The translations under genes were made by a program, and so were the position numbers. The notes beneath the pieces were generated by a model that was not told the origin of the DNA, did no database searches, and saw only the letters and a program-made list of their open reading frames with translations. A stretch of DNA of 64,000 nucleotides from Basidiobolus meristosporus CBS 931.73 (taxonomy: Eukaryota > Basidiobolomycota > Basidiobolomycetes > Basidiobolales > Basidiobolaceae), in contig MCFE01000126.1 in assembly GCA_002104905.1 (NCBI GenBank), positions 62,001-126,000 on the forward strand, given 5' to 3'. Shown one piece after another: positions 23,346 to 35,064 of the stretch. Position 1 is the stretch's first letter, and the number at the start of each line of letters is the position of its first letter.

Positions 23346-24640
23346 AACTGGGCTCAAGGTAGTTTGATAATTTTTACCTCATATAGAGTCTATATGATGA
23401 AAGTAGCTGTCCTTGAACCTGATATCTTGAGCAGGGGAGTCATCTTGGACCACCAGAAGTCTCTGGTGATTGTATTTATGGTTTTGGCAGTACCAAAGTG
23501 TCCTGCAGCCATTGAATCATGGCAAGAATGGATGATATCCATTTGGATAGCAACATCTGGGGCAAATAGTTGGTTCTTGTGGTAGATGATATCATTGATT
23601 AGATGTAGGCTCTGGAGGTATGGGTACTTGGGTAGTGGATCAGCCAAAGACTTGAGATATTTATTTATTGTTAAGGCTGTGAATTTGGTAGCTTGACAGG
23701 TTTTGACATTCTCAAGAGGCAAGGGGGCAATAACTATGGAGGACTAGGTTGCAAGGAGCTCAAGGTGCTCTTGTTGAGTACATGGGTTCTCATCTGTCAA
23801 CACTGATCATCCCCTTCTTCAAGGGAGTACTCTATCTTTCTGGACAAAGCATTTGATTTTCCTTGTTTACACCTAGTCTATGAGTGGCAACAAAGTCAAA
23901 GCTGAGCTGGCCATCTGGCTTGTTGGCAGTTTAGCACCATTGAGGTTGTAAGATACCAAAGGCTCGACTGGTCACAAAAGATCTCCAACTTCTGGTCTGC
24001 ACCATCAAGGTAGTGTCTCTATTGATCAAAGTCAACAATGTGTGATACATTCTGGTCATCATACTGGGAAAGAAGAACACATAAGGCAAAGTCAGAGTCA
24101 TCAGTTTCTATGCAGATAGATTTATCAAGGTTGCAGTCAGCAAACAAGAGGGCTCATAGGATAAATATTATGATAGAATTGAATGACTCAGACTGTTCAT
24201 CATTCCAGGCAAAGAGTAGGCTCTTCTGGGTGAGCACTGTCAAGGGAGTGAGTAGTTAGCAATAGGTCTATGGTAAAAGTTATTTTTGGTTGGACTTGCA
24301 TCTCACCAATATGGCATAGAGGTCATAAGTGTCCAGCTTAGTCAAGACTGTCTTCACATGAGGATTGTGTACTTTTTGAGTCTTGAAGCATATCAAGAAG
24401 TTATCAAAGTAGATAGCCATATATGGGTCAAGGTATTTGCGGAATATATCATTCATTAGGTGGAGGGAGACAGCTGGGGCATTGGTGAGACCTAATGGCA
24501 TAAGTTTATACTCACAGTAGCCATATCTGGTTACAAAACATCTTTGTCATTCATTGCAAGGCTTGATTCTGACAGGGTTGTATACTCCTCTGAGGTCTGC
24601 TTCAGTAAACACTTTGGCAGCAGATAGTTGAACCAACAGA
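23346..24640 (-). pseudogene. Ty3/gypsy pol relic (G2)
   Basis: On the minus strand, RT lies at about 24,640-24,280 with MPLGLTNAPA and YFDN in place of the catalytic YLDD. A degenerate RNase H is at about 24,280-23,730. The integrase zinc-binding region is at 23,640-23,430 (HSCHDSMAAGHFGTAKT...FWW). The change from DD to DN fits G-to-A mutation. G2 differs in sequence from G1, so at least two gypsy lineages are present. Confidence 0.8.
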
Positions 24641-24649
24641 GTCATGAGT

Positions 24650-26240
24650 AGGGGCAAAGAGTACAAATTCTTGACAGTATATGGCCATCATGACATCATC
24701 ACCCCAATAGTGATAAGTAGGCCACCAACCTATACTAAGGCTTTAATAAGGCAATTTGATGCAGTGGCTAATACAATAGATGCAATGGCACAGAGTCATC
24801 AGGAGGCTGTCCAGAGTCAGGTTCAGCAGATAATACATGTTAGGCAATACTTATACTAGGTGAAGAGTGAAATATCTTTGCTGCAAAGCTGTAACTCAAA
24901 CAGCTTTGTGTCACCACCAAGAATTGAACCATTTCCTGAGGTAACAGGAGGGAAACATTGTCAAGCCACTGAAGCAAAAAAACAGTGCCAAATGATAGAG
25001 CCCACAGAAATGTATTTTACAGCTTGGGAGGGACTGACTATGGCATTTATACCAAGGATCAAGAATCCAAGGACACTGATGATCTAATAAGTTCTCAAGT
25101 GCAATGATGAAAATATTGTAATATTCAAGAAGCTGTAAGAAGCCTAATATGCCTTCACCTTTTGGCTTGCATATGAAGCAACCATCATGAATACAGAGCC
25201 AAGCAGAATGTGCTTAACCTGTCTCAAGAGTATTATGCTGAATTCAAACAAGCAATTGAATAACAAGCAAGCAGAGTATGCTAAGAAAGAATCTCAAGTA
25301 TGGCCAACTCTATCACAGGCAGGAGGACAAGGGTGACATGGCTCAAAAACATTAGCTTCCTCTAGAGCCTGATACAATCAGGGCTAAATACTCTAATTAA
25401 GCAGTTTAGATATGCTAGTTTGTTGGGAGAGTGCCACTGAGCAACAAGCAGGCAAAGGTAAATGTACTAATGACACATATATCAAGGAGAAAATGCAGTT
25501 CAACAAAAGTGGCACTCAGGCTAGTTAGCAATGAAAGGCCTGGTAGTGATCAAACAAAAGGTAGGAAAAAAGGTCTACCCCTGAAGTATAGTCCTAAAAT
25601 TTCAACATATAGCTACCAATGCTTTGAATATACTCTAGGTAGAGATTTCCTCAGAGGGTCAATTGAATAATGTAATTGAAGTAAGAAGAGATTATTTGAT
25701 CAGGTATTGAAGCAAGGATACATCAGACCCAGTAGGTAACCATGGCAGCACTGGTATTGTTTATGAACAAAAACAATAGAACACTTTAGATATGTGTTAA
25801 CTACAGAGCTCATAACTTAGTTACTGTGAGGAGTAAGTATTTCTTACCTTGGATGGATGAGCTTTGGACTAACTCAATGGAACCACCCTTATTCAGCAAG
25901 ATTGAACATATTGAGACTACATCCTGATTAGTGTCAAGTAGGAAGATGTCCCCACAGCAGCATTCAGCGCCAGGTGTTTGCAGTACAAGTAATAATTCAT
26001 GAAGTTTGGCTATACTAATGCCCTGTCTCATATGAGTCCTTGATGCAGACCATATTACAAGAATACTTTGGCAGGTTTGTGGTAGTCAACCTAGATGATA
26101 TAAAACTAAATAGAAGACAGATGATGCTGCACATTAGGAAGGTCTTCAAGTTGGTAAGAGACCACTGGCTTTATGATAGGTTAGCAAAGTTCAAGCTCTG
26201 CAAAACTATTGGTGCAATGATTGCAGTATAGTCAAGTTTA
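24650..26240 (+). pseudogene. Ty3/gypsy relic (G3), gag-like segment to RT
   Basis: At 24,650-24,890 there is a degenerate segment with AVANTIDAMAQSHQEAVQSQ, possibly gag coiled-coil. A pre-RT and RT segment follows at about 25,430-26,230. It reads QGYIRPS near 25,710 and then a KYFLPWMDELWTNSMEPPL stretch, on shifted frames, that aligns with the minus-strand G1 RT near 16,430. A VVVNLDDI remnant of the YLDD region lies at 26,080-26,105. G2 and G3 are head to head around 24,645. Confidence 0.65.
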
Positions 26241-26309
26241 CTATTTGGATCTTCTACCTATAGATACTGAATTGATTACTTCTAAGATAGATCTAGGCAA
26301 TTGTTTGTT

Positions 26310-26450
26310 CTGAACTCAGTGTGTCCCTTGGCCTGCACATGTCTAAGTGCAATATAATCAATATGTTGGGAGTATTGATGCCCTCTATACATTTGTGTCA
26401 TTACCTAGCTTGTTTGACAAATAAATACCTCAGACAGGCAATCAACATTA
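26310..26450 (-). pseudogene. Fragment of copia family-2 pol
   Basis: The stretch around CACATGTCTAAGTGCAATA and CTAGCTTGTTTGACAAATAA aligns with the pre-integrase/integrase part of the family-2 relic at 29,965-30,080. The flanks are unrelated. Confidence 0.6.
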
Positions 26451-26479
26451 ATGGAACTAATGTTGTGATCTGCTGCTTA

Positions 26480-26935
26480 AATGTTAAAGTTTGATCAGTT
26501 TGTTGTCAAATCAATTAGTTTAATGCATACAAAATTGGTGTATAAGTATTATCTATACAATCAGTAGTGTTTGACATAAATTAAATCAGCTGATACTTAT
26601 TAGACAAAACAAAGTATATTTAGTAAGATCTAATACATGATGATGATACAATTAAATGCCTTACCAGGTTCAACCTACATTAGGAAATGCAACTAGTCAC
26701 CAATTGCTCTGGCAAAATATTTACAAGAAGCCGCTGGAAACACATTGAACACAACATCTGCATTTTATTACTTACATTTGATTGGTTATGTAATTCAGTT
26801 CTTAGCTTGACTTTCCATCCAAGCCTGACATTGCTGAGTCATGGTAAATATTCAAGAATTTGGCGGAGGGCTATTTTGGAGCATTTTCAGCTTCTGGTCA
26901 TCCATAATATGGCATTGTCTTGTTACAAAGCTTGT
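26480..26935 (+). repeat. Gypsy LTR relic of the G1 type
   Basis: ATCAGTAGTG...TTATTAGACA and CCAATTGCTCTGGCAAAAT align with the reverse complement of the G1 LTRs (14,010-14,393 and 18,065-18,187). It ends near AAAGCTTGTG, followed by TTGGCACC at the place of the primer-binding site. Confidence 0.6.
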
Positions 26936-27079
26936 GTTGGCACCTAGAGAGTGATCAACAATGGTCAATTAGACCAGAACCTATATCTCCCAGAGAATCT
27001 GAACAAATACTTGCTGAAGTGGACTTGAAAAATTGCACAACTCTGAACAAATTCTCTTGTGACCTTCCCAAGGTCATTA
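26936..27079 (+). other. Short spacer after the gypsy LTR
   Basis: This is leader-like sequence between the LTR relic and MITE copy 3. No frame or domain is recognisable. Confidence 0.4.
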
Positions 27080-27812
27080 GACTTGCTCCGTTGGATAGTG
27101 CCACATTGAGCCATGAGTGCCAAATAGTGCCATAGGGTGCCTGAGAGTCATAGCAGACCTTAACTTGGCCACAGAGTGTGACATATAGTTCTGCATATTC
27201 ATGCAAGGCAGCCCCTGTGTTTCACCTACTGTGCAGGAGAAAATCAATTTTTTTAACCTATTTTTGGGATCAAAATTGTGCATGACATAAAAGAGCACAG
27301 ACAGACTGAAGATATGCATCTGGTACACAATATCCATGGCACTCTAAATCTAGCCCCACAGGCTTGTAGCATGTCACAAAAATGCATGGCACTACCTTGT
27401 TCCACTAGTACTATCTGGCACTATATGTAAATATTAGCCCTAAAGTAGAACCTGTACATAGTACTTATAGTGCCAGATAGTACCAGTGGACCAAGATAGT
27501 GCCATGCATTTTTGTGACATGCTACAAGCCTGTGGGGCTAGATTTAGAGTGCCATGGATATTGTGTACCAGATGCATATCTTCAGTCTGTCTGTGCTCTT
27601 TTATGTCATGCACAATTTTGATCCCAAAAAATAGGTTGAAAAAATTGATTTTCTCCTGCACAGTAGGTGAAACACAGGGGCTGCCTTGCATGAATATGCA
27701 GAACTATATGTCACACTCTGTGGCCAAGTTAAGGTCTGCTATGACTCTCAGGCACACTATGGCACTATTTGGCACTCATGGCTCAGTGTGGCACTATGCA
27801 ATGGAACAAGTC
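27080..27812. mobile_element. Fold-back MITE, copy 3 (733 bp), best-conserved palindrome
   Basis: The ends are GACTTGCTCCGTTGGATAG and the complement of GACTTGTTCCATTGCATAG, with TA outside both (27,078-27,079 and 27,813-27,814). The arms of about 345 bp are nearly identical inverted repeats around a centre near 27,425-27,468. Both arms share variants absent from the other copies (for example GCCTGTGGGGC where copy 2 has GCTACAGGAGC). The 117-aa open frame at 27,486-27,839 is a by-product. Confidence 0.9.
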
Positions 27813-27814
27813 TA

Positions 27815-28010
27815 TTATATTTTCATTCAAATCAATTAGTTCCATGTCAGCTTATCAGTATATCAGTATTATCTATCTGAGCAGGTGTATTAGTAAGCAG
27901 AGGAATCAGCAGATCCTTATTAGACAGAATTGATACTTAAAGTAAGATCTAATGCATCCATTACCATCAAATAAGTCCTACAGTGACCAAGACTAGTCTA
28001 GAATTGTTAA
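27815..28010 (+). repeat. Gypsy LTR fragment of the G1 type
   Basis: TATCAGTATATCAGTATTATCTAT and AATCAGCAGATCCTTATTAGACAG (each in part) match the reverse complement of 14,230-14,330. It begins at the right flank of MITE copy 3, so the MITE probably landed in or next to this LTR. Confidence 0.65.
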
Positions 28011-31000
28011 GTAAATTTCTAGCTGCTGAATGAAACCAAATAGTCCAATATCTTAATACACCCCTAGAACTGAATAATTGCTTTATTCTAATTCCTCTCT
28101 GAGATTCTCAAATTGTGGTCTAGCTGGTGGTTTTGTCTGTGTATCTGCTGCCGTTTTGCAGTTGGACAGTGAACTAAATTTGCAAAGCTATTATCTACAG
28201 TTCTCCTCTCAAAGTGGTGTTGTTGATGTAGGTGCTTAGTTGTGGCATGATTAGTAAGATTCCTATCTAATGAAATATAACTCTGATTATCTTTGTAAGT
28301 ACAGGATAGTTCATATGAATTGCTGCCTAAGACTTTGAATAATATCTATGGCCATATAGCCTCCTTAGTTTTTTGTAAAGGAGTCATTTATTCAGCTTCA
28401 GTTGTAAATAGGGCTACATTTGGTTGTTTCTTGCAATTCCAAGTAATAGCTGCACCAGCATAAAGAAATACATACCCAGAGGCAGAGCATCTGTCAAGCA
28501 GATCTCTCCCCAAATCTGAACCACTGTACCATGATATTTTTGCCTTCAAGCTGCTCATGAGTATACCAGAACCATATTTATAGTACCTTGTAGATATTTG
28601 AAAATCCACTCAACTGCTGCAATTTAATCTGGTCCATTTGTCTGCATGATTTGACTGGCTACCTTAACTGCCACTGCAATATCAGAATGTGTAGATACCA
28701 TCAAGTACATCAGGCTACCATCCATTGATTGAAAGGGAAAGTTTTGGGCAATACTTGAGCTGTTTGTGCCTAAAACTGTCTGAGATTAGCTCAATTATAG
28801 TTTATTGTCCATAAGGGTAGCTGCAGACCTGGAATTTTCCATCTTGAAACATCTAAGAATGTCCCTGATGTACTTGGATTAATTGAGCATAATTTCCTAA
28901 ATTGGTATGCAAAGATTCACTTGGATTCCAAGAAAAAAGGTCAGTTTTCCAAGATCTTTCATCTCAAACTTGCCAATGAGATCTGATTTTGTCTGTTTGA
29001 GTGCCTCCCGGTCACTTGTAGCTATTATTGAGTAATTCACATAAAGAACCAGGATGTTCACACCCCTTTTGCGCTGTATTCATATATACAGTGATCTGCA
29101 GTCCTACAAATGAATCTAATCTCCTCTAGATATGTATTAATCTGTTATACCGTGCTCTAAGATCCTGCTTAAGCCCATAGAATAATTTCCTGAGCTTGCA
29201 CATCTTACAGGGCCCTTTTAGATTGGTAAAACCTTCTAGTTGCTCTGTATAAATAGTTTCTTGCAAGCCCCCATTTAGAGAGGCTGTTTTGACATCTATT
29301 TGGTGTAGATCTAGATTGTGTACAGATGCTTAGGCTAGAACTGTCCTAATGGAGTTAAACTTGACAACCAGAGCAAATATATCCTTAAAGTGTAGTCCCT
29401 GGATCTAGGAATAGTCTTTAGTCACCAAACTAGCCTTGTGCAGATCAACAATACCACTTGAGGTTATCATAGTCTTGTAGACCCATCTAAATCCTATTGG
29501 CCTTGTTAAGTTTAGTAGATCTACCAGTTTCCACATCAGCATCTGAACTTTGCATTCTGTGTTCCAGATTCTCAGAATTGGCACATATAGATTCAGCCCA
29601 AAACTTGTATTCCATTCCCTTATCATGTAGCATAGATCTTCTCATCTCTACTCTTGCTCTATTTTCATGTTCTGCTACTCCATTTTGCTGTGGAAAATGC
29701 GGAACAATGGCATGTTGAAGTACACCTGTAGATGAGCACTATTTCAAAAACTCCTTTGAACAGTATTCCCCTCCATTGTCACTTAGGAATATCTTCAATT
29801 TACAACCAGTTTGTGTTTTCACTATGTTCTTGAAGTGCTTAAACATCTTTAAAGCCTCATCCTTGATTTTGAGGCAGTAAACCTATGTATATCTTGTCTT
29901 GTCATCAATAAATGTCATAAAGTATCTCTTGGCTCCAAAGGACAGTGTTCTCATGGGCCCACATATGTCTGAGCAAACAATAGCCAGTATATTAGTGATG
30001 TTGATGCCTCCTGAGCTGCTGAAATGCTGCCTAGCTTGTTTGCCATAAGATCATCCCATACAGACACTCAATATGGTGGAATTTGTGTAATATAGGCCTA
30101 AAGTAAGCTCATTTGTCACCAATTGGTTCATTATCTGTTCCCCAATATGTTCTAGGCTCCTATGCCATGTCTCCCAGTTGGTCACATAAGTTTCAGCAAT
30201 GTTGGCATACTCCGGTACAATGATCTTGCATTGTAATTTGTATTTGTTATGATCTCTGATTCCTAAAGCTGATTCTTGTCCATTTTCACTCAGTTTTGAG
30301 CAGTTCAGCTTGGTAAAAAGAAGCTTTATTCCATGAGCTGTAGCTTCACTGACTGAGAATAGGTTCTTGCCAATTCCAGGTTAGTAGAGAATTTCAGTCA
30401 GTTTTGCTGCTGTAGCCCCAGAGATATCACTCATATTTAGTAGCATAGACCAACTGGTGGTAACTTCCAGTTCAGAATTTCCTCCCAGATAAACCTTTCA
30501 CTGGGAATAGTCTTTATGTTGCTGAACCACTCCTTGATACCAAAAATATGCTGTGATGCTCCAGAGTAAAAATATCTTTAATTACTTTGATCACTTGCAA
30601 TCTGTTGTACAGTTGCAAACAACTGTTCATCAGTAGTTATATGGTTTGCCTGCTCCAGTTTCCTTTTTTTGTCTGTTTGTGTCTTCTTGCATTCTCTTGC
30701 CCAGTGTCCTGGCTTCTTACAGTGGTTACAGCAACCAGGTTTTCTTTGGTATTGTTGCTTTCCCTTCTATTCTGTATGTCTTTCTAGGCTGAATAAAGCA
30801 TTGTCTTCAACTTTGTCTGCTTGATCATTGCATCTGAGTTATTCCTGGAGAAGTCTTCCTTTGACAAAGTGTAAAGTCAAATTGTCTTCTCTGCTTTCAA
30901 AAGAAGGTATGAGTGGCTCATACTTGTCTGGTAGTTCATACATATCCAGTGGGCTGCAAAGCAGACAGAATATCTTTTCTTCATCTTCTACACCAGCTTT

Positions 31001-31440
31001 GAAGCCATAAAGTTCTTCTGCAAGGGTCTCCATCTGGCAATGTGTTGTGAATGTCATCATCTGGCTTCTTCCTCTTATTGAGGAGCTTTTGTTTCAAATA
31101 AAGCTTGCTTGATATTGACTTTTCTCCAAGGATCTTCTCTAAGGATTCTCATACTACTTTGTCAGTATTTGAAGCATGGATTTGTCCAATGAAGGAATTT
31201 TGCACATTGATAAATATAGCATTAAAGGTGTTTCTCTCCTTCTCTTGGAGCTTCTCCACTTCTTCTGCTGTTCCTTTGGGCTCAACTTCTTTTCCTGTTA
31301 CTATACTCCAAATCTTTCTTTCCTCAGGGTGGATCTACAGGCTAATTCTCCAGAGCTTGTAGTTCCTCCCATCAAACCTCTTCTTCACAGGGAAGATGTT
31401 TGTATTGTTCTGTTTGCTGGTAGATGTCATCTTTAGAATA
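28010..31440 (-). pseudogene. Ty1/copia family-2 gag-pol relic (E10)
   Basis: From 31,440 downward the minus strand reads gag (about 31,400-30,800, with ESREDNLTLHFVKGRLLQE) and an intact CX2CX4HX4C zinc knuckle (CNHCKKPGHWAREC, 30,730-30,689). Protease remnants, integrase (30,100-29,600), RT (29,500-28,700) and RNase H (28,640-28,090) follow. The RT catalytic tetrad reads YVNY instead of YVDD (near 29,035). The 3' LTR is represented by a stub (28,010-28,074). The sequence is clearly distinct from family 1. Confidence 0.82.
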
Positions 31441-31612
31441 GGTTAAGGCAATGGGAGCTCATAACCTATTGCAATTACAGAAGCAATATGGATATAAGGA
31501 ACTTATCACAAAATAGTGATCATAGTCAAATTGTTGTTTATTCATAACAAGGATCAGTATTTATACCTTTGTAAAAGAATTAGACCACAGGTTGTGAGCT
31601 GAATCAATTGTA
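31441..31612 (-). repeat. 5' LTR part and primer-binding site of E10
   Basis: Downstream of a TATAAATAC box (minus strand, near 31,560) the LTR ends ...TAATTGCAATA and is followed by GGTTATGAGCTCCC (31,468-31,455). This is again complementary to the initiator tRNA-Met anticodon arm. AATAAACAAC in the LTR is a plausible polyadenylation signal. Confidence 0.6.
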
Positions 31613-31800
31613 CTGTGACATATGTCAACAATAGATGCCCAATAGCAGCGCTACATGACTCTACAGCCTTTGAAGCATACACAGGAAAAGAACCGGACCT
31701 CCAACCCTTCAGGATCATTGGCATTAATGTTTTTAATCACACACCTGATAAAAAGTGCTTAAAGTTTGAAACAAAAGCCTTGTGGCAGATAATTTGGTCT
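31612..31800 (+). pseudogene. Copia integrase C-terminal fragment
   Basis: The plus frame reads YVNNRCPIAALHDSTAFEAY followed by TGKEPDLQPFRIIG, the end of a copia integrase core. It has no continuation on either side and is not close to families 1 or 2. Confidence 0.65.
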
Positions 31801-32732
31801 TGCAGGTGGATCCAATCTTGATCAGCCATCAAGATTCTGCAAGGAGACCACTTTAATACTGGCTGCTTGTAAGTAATGACCATTTACGCATTTGTATGAT
31901 GGGAGCACAATGGTATTTGGCTAATTTTACACCCAAATAATATTAACAAGCATAAAGGTGTTTGTAAAGTGTTTTACCAACCTTGGCATGGCATTGTTGC
32001 AGTCTTAGCGCACCCCATTACAATCTGATTGAATGTAACTGGTCAGTACATCTAATTGCCTTAGATGACAAAAGAATTAATGGTGTTTTGACAGCTTCAT
32101 TGCAAGCCTTTGATGGTACTATTACAGCAGTATGCAACCTAGTGCTACTTCTGTATAGTGCTACTGTACCAGTTAACCATTGGTATTTCCTTTTTCTACC
32201 TCCCCTTGGGCAACTCATATATTGCACTGTAGAATCACCTCTCTTTATTTGCTTACCCACCACTACCTTGAGTATTCCACATATAGTTTGAATCAAAAAA
32301 ATATGACCTCCTACTACTAACCTCTACAAATGCAAACACCAGCCATAATTGACATACTTTTAACATTTCAAATCTACAGCTTTTAATGTGATTCTTGCGA
32401 AGCTGTGATATACCTTGTATAGCTTGTAACAAAAACATCTTGCAAGCCAATGCTTGGTTTCCGCCTCTTCTGCCATGAATACCCCCTTAATATCTGCAAA
32501 GAACATTTTGGTATCTAGCCAGTAGGTTCCTTCTTTATGCTGGAACTAATCCCCCTTATAGTTGCGCTCTGGCTTATGTTTGCGTGAATTCTGTATTTAA
32601 GAGTGTAGAAATGGGCTTGTGACCAAGAGAAACCTGGCATATTTGGCAGATTTTTCCTAATAAAAACTAGTTGCTTGTTGCATTCAACCCAACTTTGCAT
32701 TATTTAACTGATTACCAACTCATTGGGGCTGC
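31801..32732. other. About 930 bp without a recognised gene
   Basis: Open frames here are short and overlap on both strands (for example 92 aa at 32,018-32,296, minus). I see no repeat match within the window. It may belong to the 3' part of the Tnp2 element that starts at 32,733. Confidence 0.4.
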
Positions 32733-35060
32733 TTAGCTTTGTAATTCCATAGGCATAGGTATCTTCATGTGCACATCTGTCCTATGTATTTTCTGACTCT
32801 TCCTGGCTGTTTCCATGTGCCAACTTATCACATCCATGATGGAGTTAAAGGTAATATTCTTGATGAGAATGAAATATGCAGGTACCTGCAATCTGACTTG
32901 TCTTCCTATCTCCCAGTACATCTGCTTTATAGAAAACTCCCAAATGGTGAAGCCAGGTCCAGTATTCTCAGAACACCAAGAAAGATGGAGTAGCAAATGG
33001 GTACAATAGTGGCAGAGATCTATGCATTCAGCTTTATGTTTATAGTGTAGCCACTCAAATCCCATCACAAATTCTCTGCAGTAAGCTGTGGATGAATCAA
33101 GTTGCCATTGGTGATCTGCTTCTGGATAAATATACCTACAATGTCCACATATGAGTCCCAATGCTCCCAATGTACTCTTGATAGAGATGGCTTTAGAAGC
33201 CCACTAGAATAAATACAAATCTAGTTCATCTAGTCCTTGCACTTGGATTATTGCATATGCTTATGAATGTTGATTGAAGCCTGTGAGAAGTACTTAGGGT
33301 AGCATATACTTTGTTAAATCTTGTCAATTCATTCAAATTTTTCTTGTATCTCTAAGGGCTCATTTGGCTTGAAATGCCCCATGTGCAACCTGGTCATCAG
33401 CATAGGAATGTTGTTGAAAAGCAAGGGCACTGCTCCCAGTGGAGAGAATTTGCTCCAGCAGATACCCTCTATCATAAGTATCTCGGATTTCTAGTTAACT
33501 TCATATTCCAGCCAACAGTGTACAGCATGCAAACTTTGCTGCAACTGTATGCTGACTTCTGTATGTTCTCACTGCATAAATTTGATGTTCTTAGTGTTGG
33601 TAATTGGGTAATAATAATGTGTGTAAGCTATGGAGTAAGGCCCCTGGATCCTACACACTCAAAAGTAGTACTGTTCACTGTACCCAGAGAAGCCTGCTCT
33701 CTTGCTGATGGCTGAGGTAACTACAATCCAGATGATAATGTGCACTTTGACATGATAGCCATTTACAGTTTTCCTGCAGGAACACACACAAAATTGATCC
33801 ACCACTAGATACAGGTAGCAATCCAGGTTGGACGGTGATTTAGGCCCTGATACCAGTGGGACTACCAACAAATATCTGCTCTGATACCATAAGATAGCCA
33901 GCGGATTCAGGTTGTTGAGAATCAGTGGCAAGCAGGGTTTGCTGGTAGAGTACTTGTTTAATGAGACTCCATCAAGTGCCAAGTCAATGGCATGGTCATC
34001 AATGCTGTCAAAGTAGCCCTTGCTTTTCTTGCTGTTTGTAATGTTTGCCATCAAATATATCTGATCTGTTTGCACTTGATTAATAATCAGTGTGGTACTT
34101 TATAGCTCACAATATCTGTTGGACTGCATGAACTTCTTTAGATAGGGTATTACCAAAATATATTTGGAGTAAGAACAATGTTATCCTCCAATGGTGGTGG
34201 ATTCCTGACAAGTTAGACACCTTGCAATGGTGGCATATTCTGACATGAATGCCATGCAACTGTTAGCACATGCTGGTATCAGGACAGTCTTTGGGCCTTA
34301 TGTTGCCAGCAGTATGACGGTTGTCCATTAATGCCATGTAAATGGTGAGTTGCATCCTGGGTTGACTTTGGTAAGAAGCAGTAGCAAGTCCTCAATGCCC
34401 CCATGACTGTAATTAGTGGAAACACCCCTCTTATCTAGCTACAACATCACATCATTCACCAGTAGATGGAATACTGGTCTTACTTAAATTCACAAAATAT
34501 TCTTGTAATCTTTTTCCATGGGTGTTGTCTCATTGCAAAATGGGATTTTGCCAGGCTCATGCAGGGTACTGTTGTAAGGGAACATAGGCTCCCAAACCAT
34601 CAGTGAGCCTGCTTCTTCAGTGCTATCACTCTGTGTGCCATGTTCAGAATGCTGGGGTGAGCCTAAAGGTGTTGCAAACTTGCCTGACTCAGCTTGAGCA
34701 AGGTAACAAGTATGGCTAGTTGCTATTATAAGAGTATCTAGTGGCCATCAAGATATTGTTGGTACAGTAGTGACTGGTGAATGGTCAAATATGGCTGTGA
34801 TGCAAAACACTGGCTGTGGTCTTTACAATACATCAAATGCTGTCTGAGAGCTTCATGGCTTGCTACAATAGCCACACAGTCTTTTTCTCTTGTTGAATCA
34901 AAGTAGTCTTGTCCACATTGCAAACAGTTTGACATGCAACAACATATTGCTATTATGTCACTTTTTTGCCAATAGTTATGCAAGCTAATGACAGTTTTGT
35001 ATTTGAGACATTGCACTGGTGTGAGTGTAAGAGTCAATGATGAACTGCCACTGTAAGCAA
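32733..35060 (-). pseudogene. Tnp2-family (CACTA/EnSpm-like) transposase relic, copy C
   Basis: This is the most complete of three copies. The minus strand reads an N-terminal segment (about 35,060-34,740, containing CMSNCLQCG), a segment with PGKIPFCNE (about 34,560), and IFDGKHYK (about 34,050). The core then has DLALDGVSLNKYSTSKPC, a PLVSGPKSPSNLDCYLY block (about 33,860) and TSAISKRAGFSGYSEQ (about 33,720). The C-terminal block has WCSENTGPGFTIWEFSIKQ (about 32,930). The GPK.P.DLD.FL, GDxPAISK and GP...WEF.ME blocks fit the Transposase_21/Tnp2 family. Frames are broken at several points. The segment beyond 34,650 is less certain. Confidence 0.7.
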
Positions 35061-35064
35061 TGTA

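Noticed and set aside
27486-27839. Open frames of 115-117 codons in the MITE arms (also 8,628-8,975)
   Set aside because: They follow the palindrome on both strands and in each arm, and have no domain; they are by-products of the non-coding arms.
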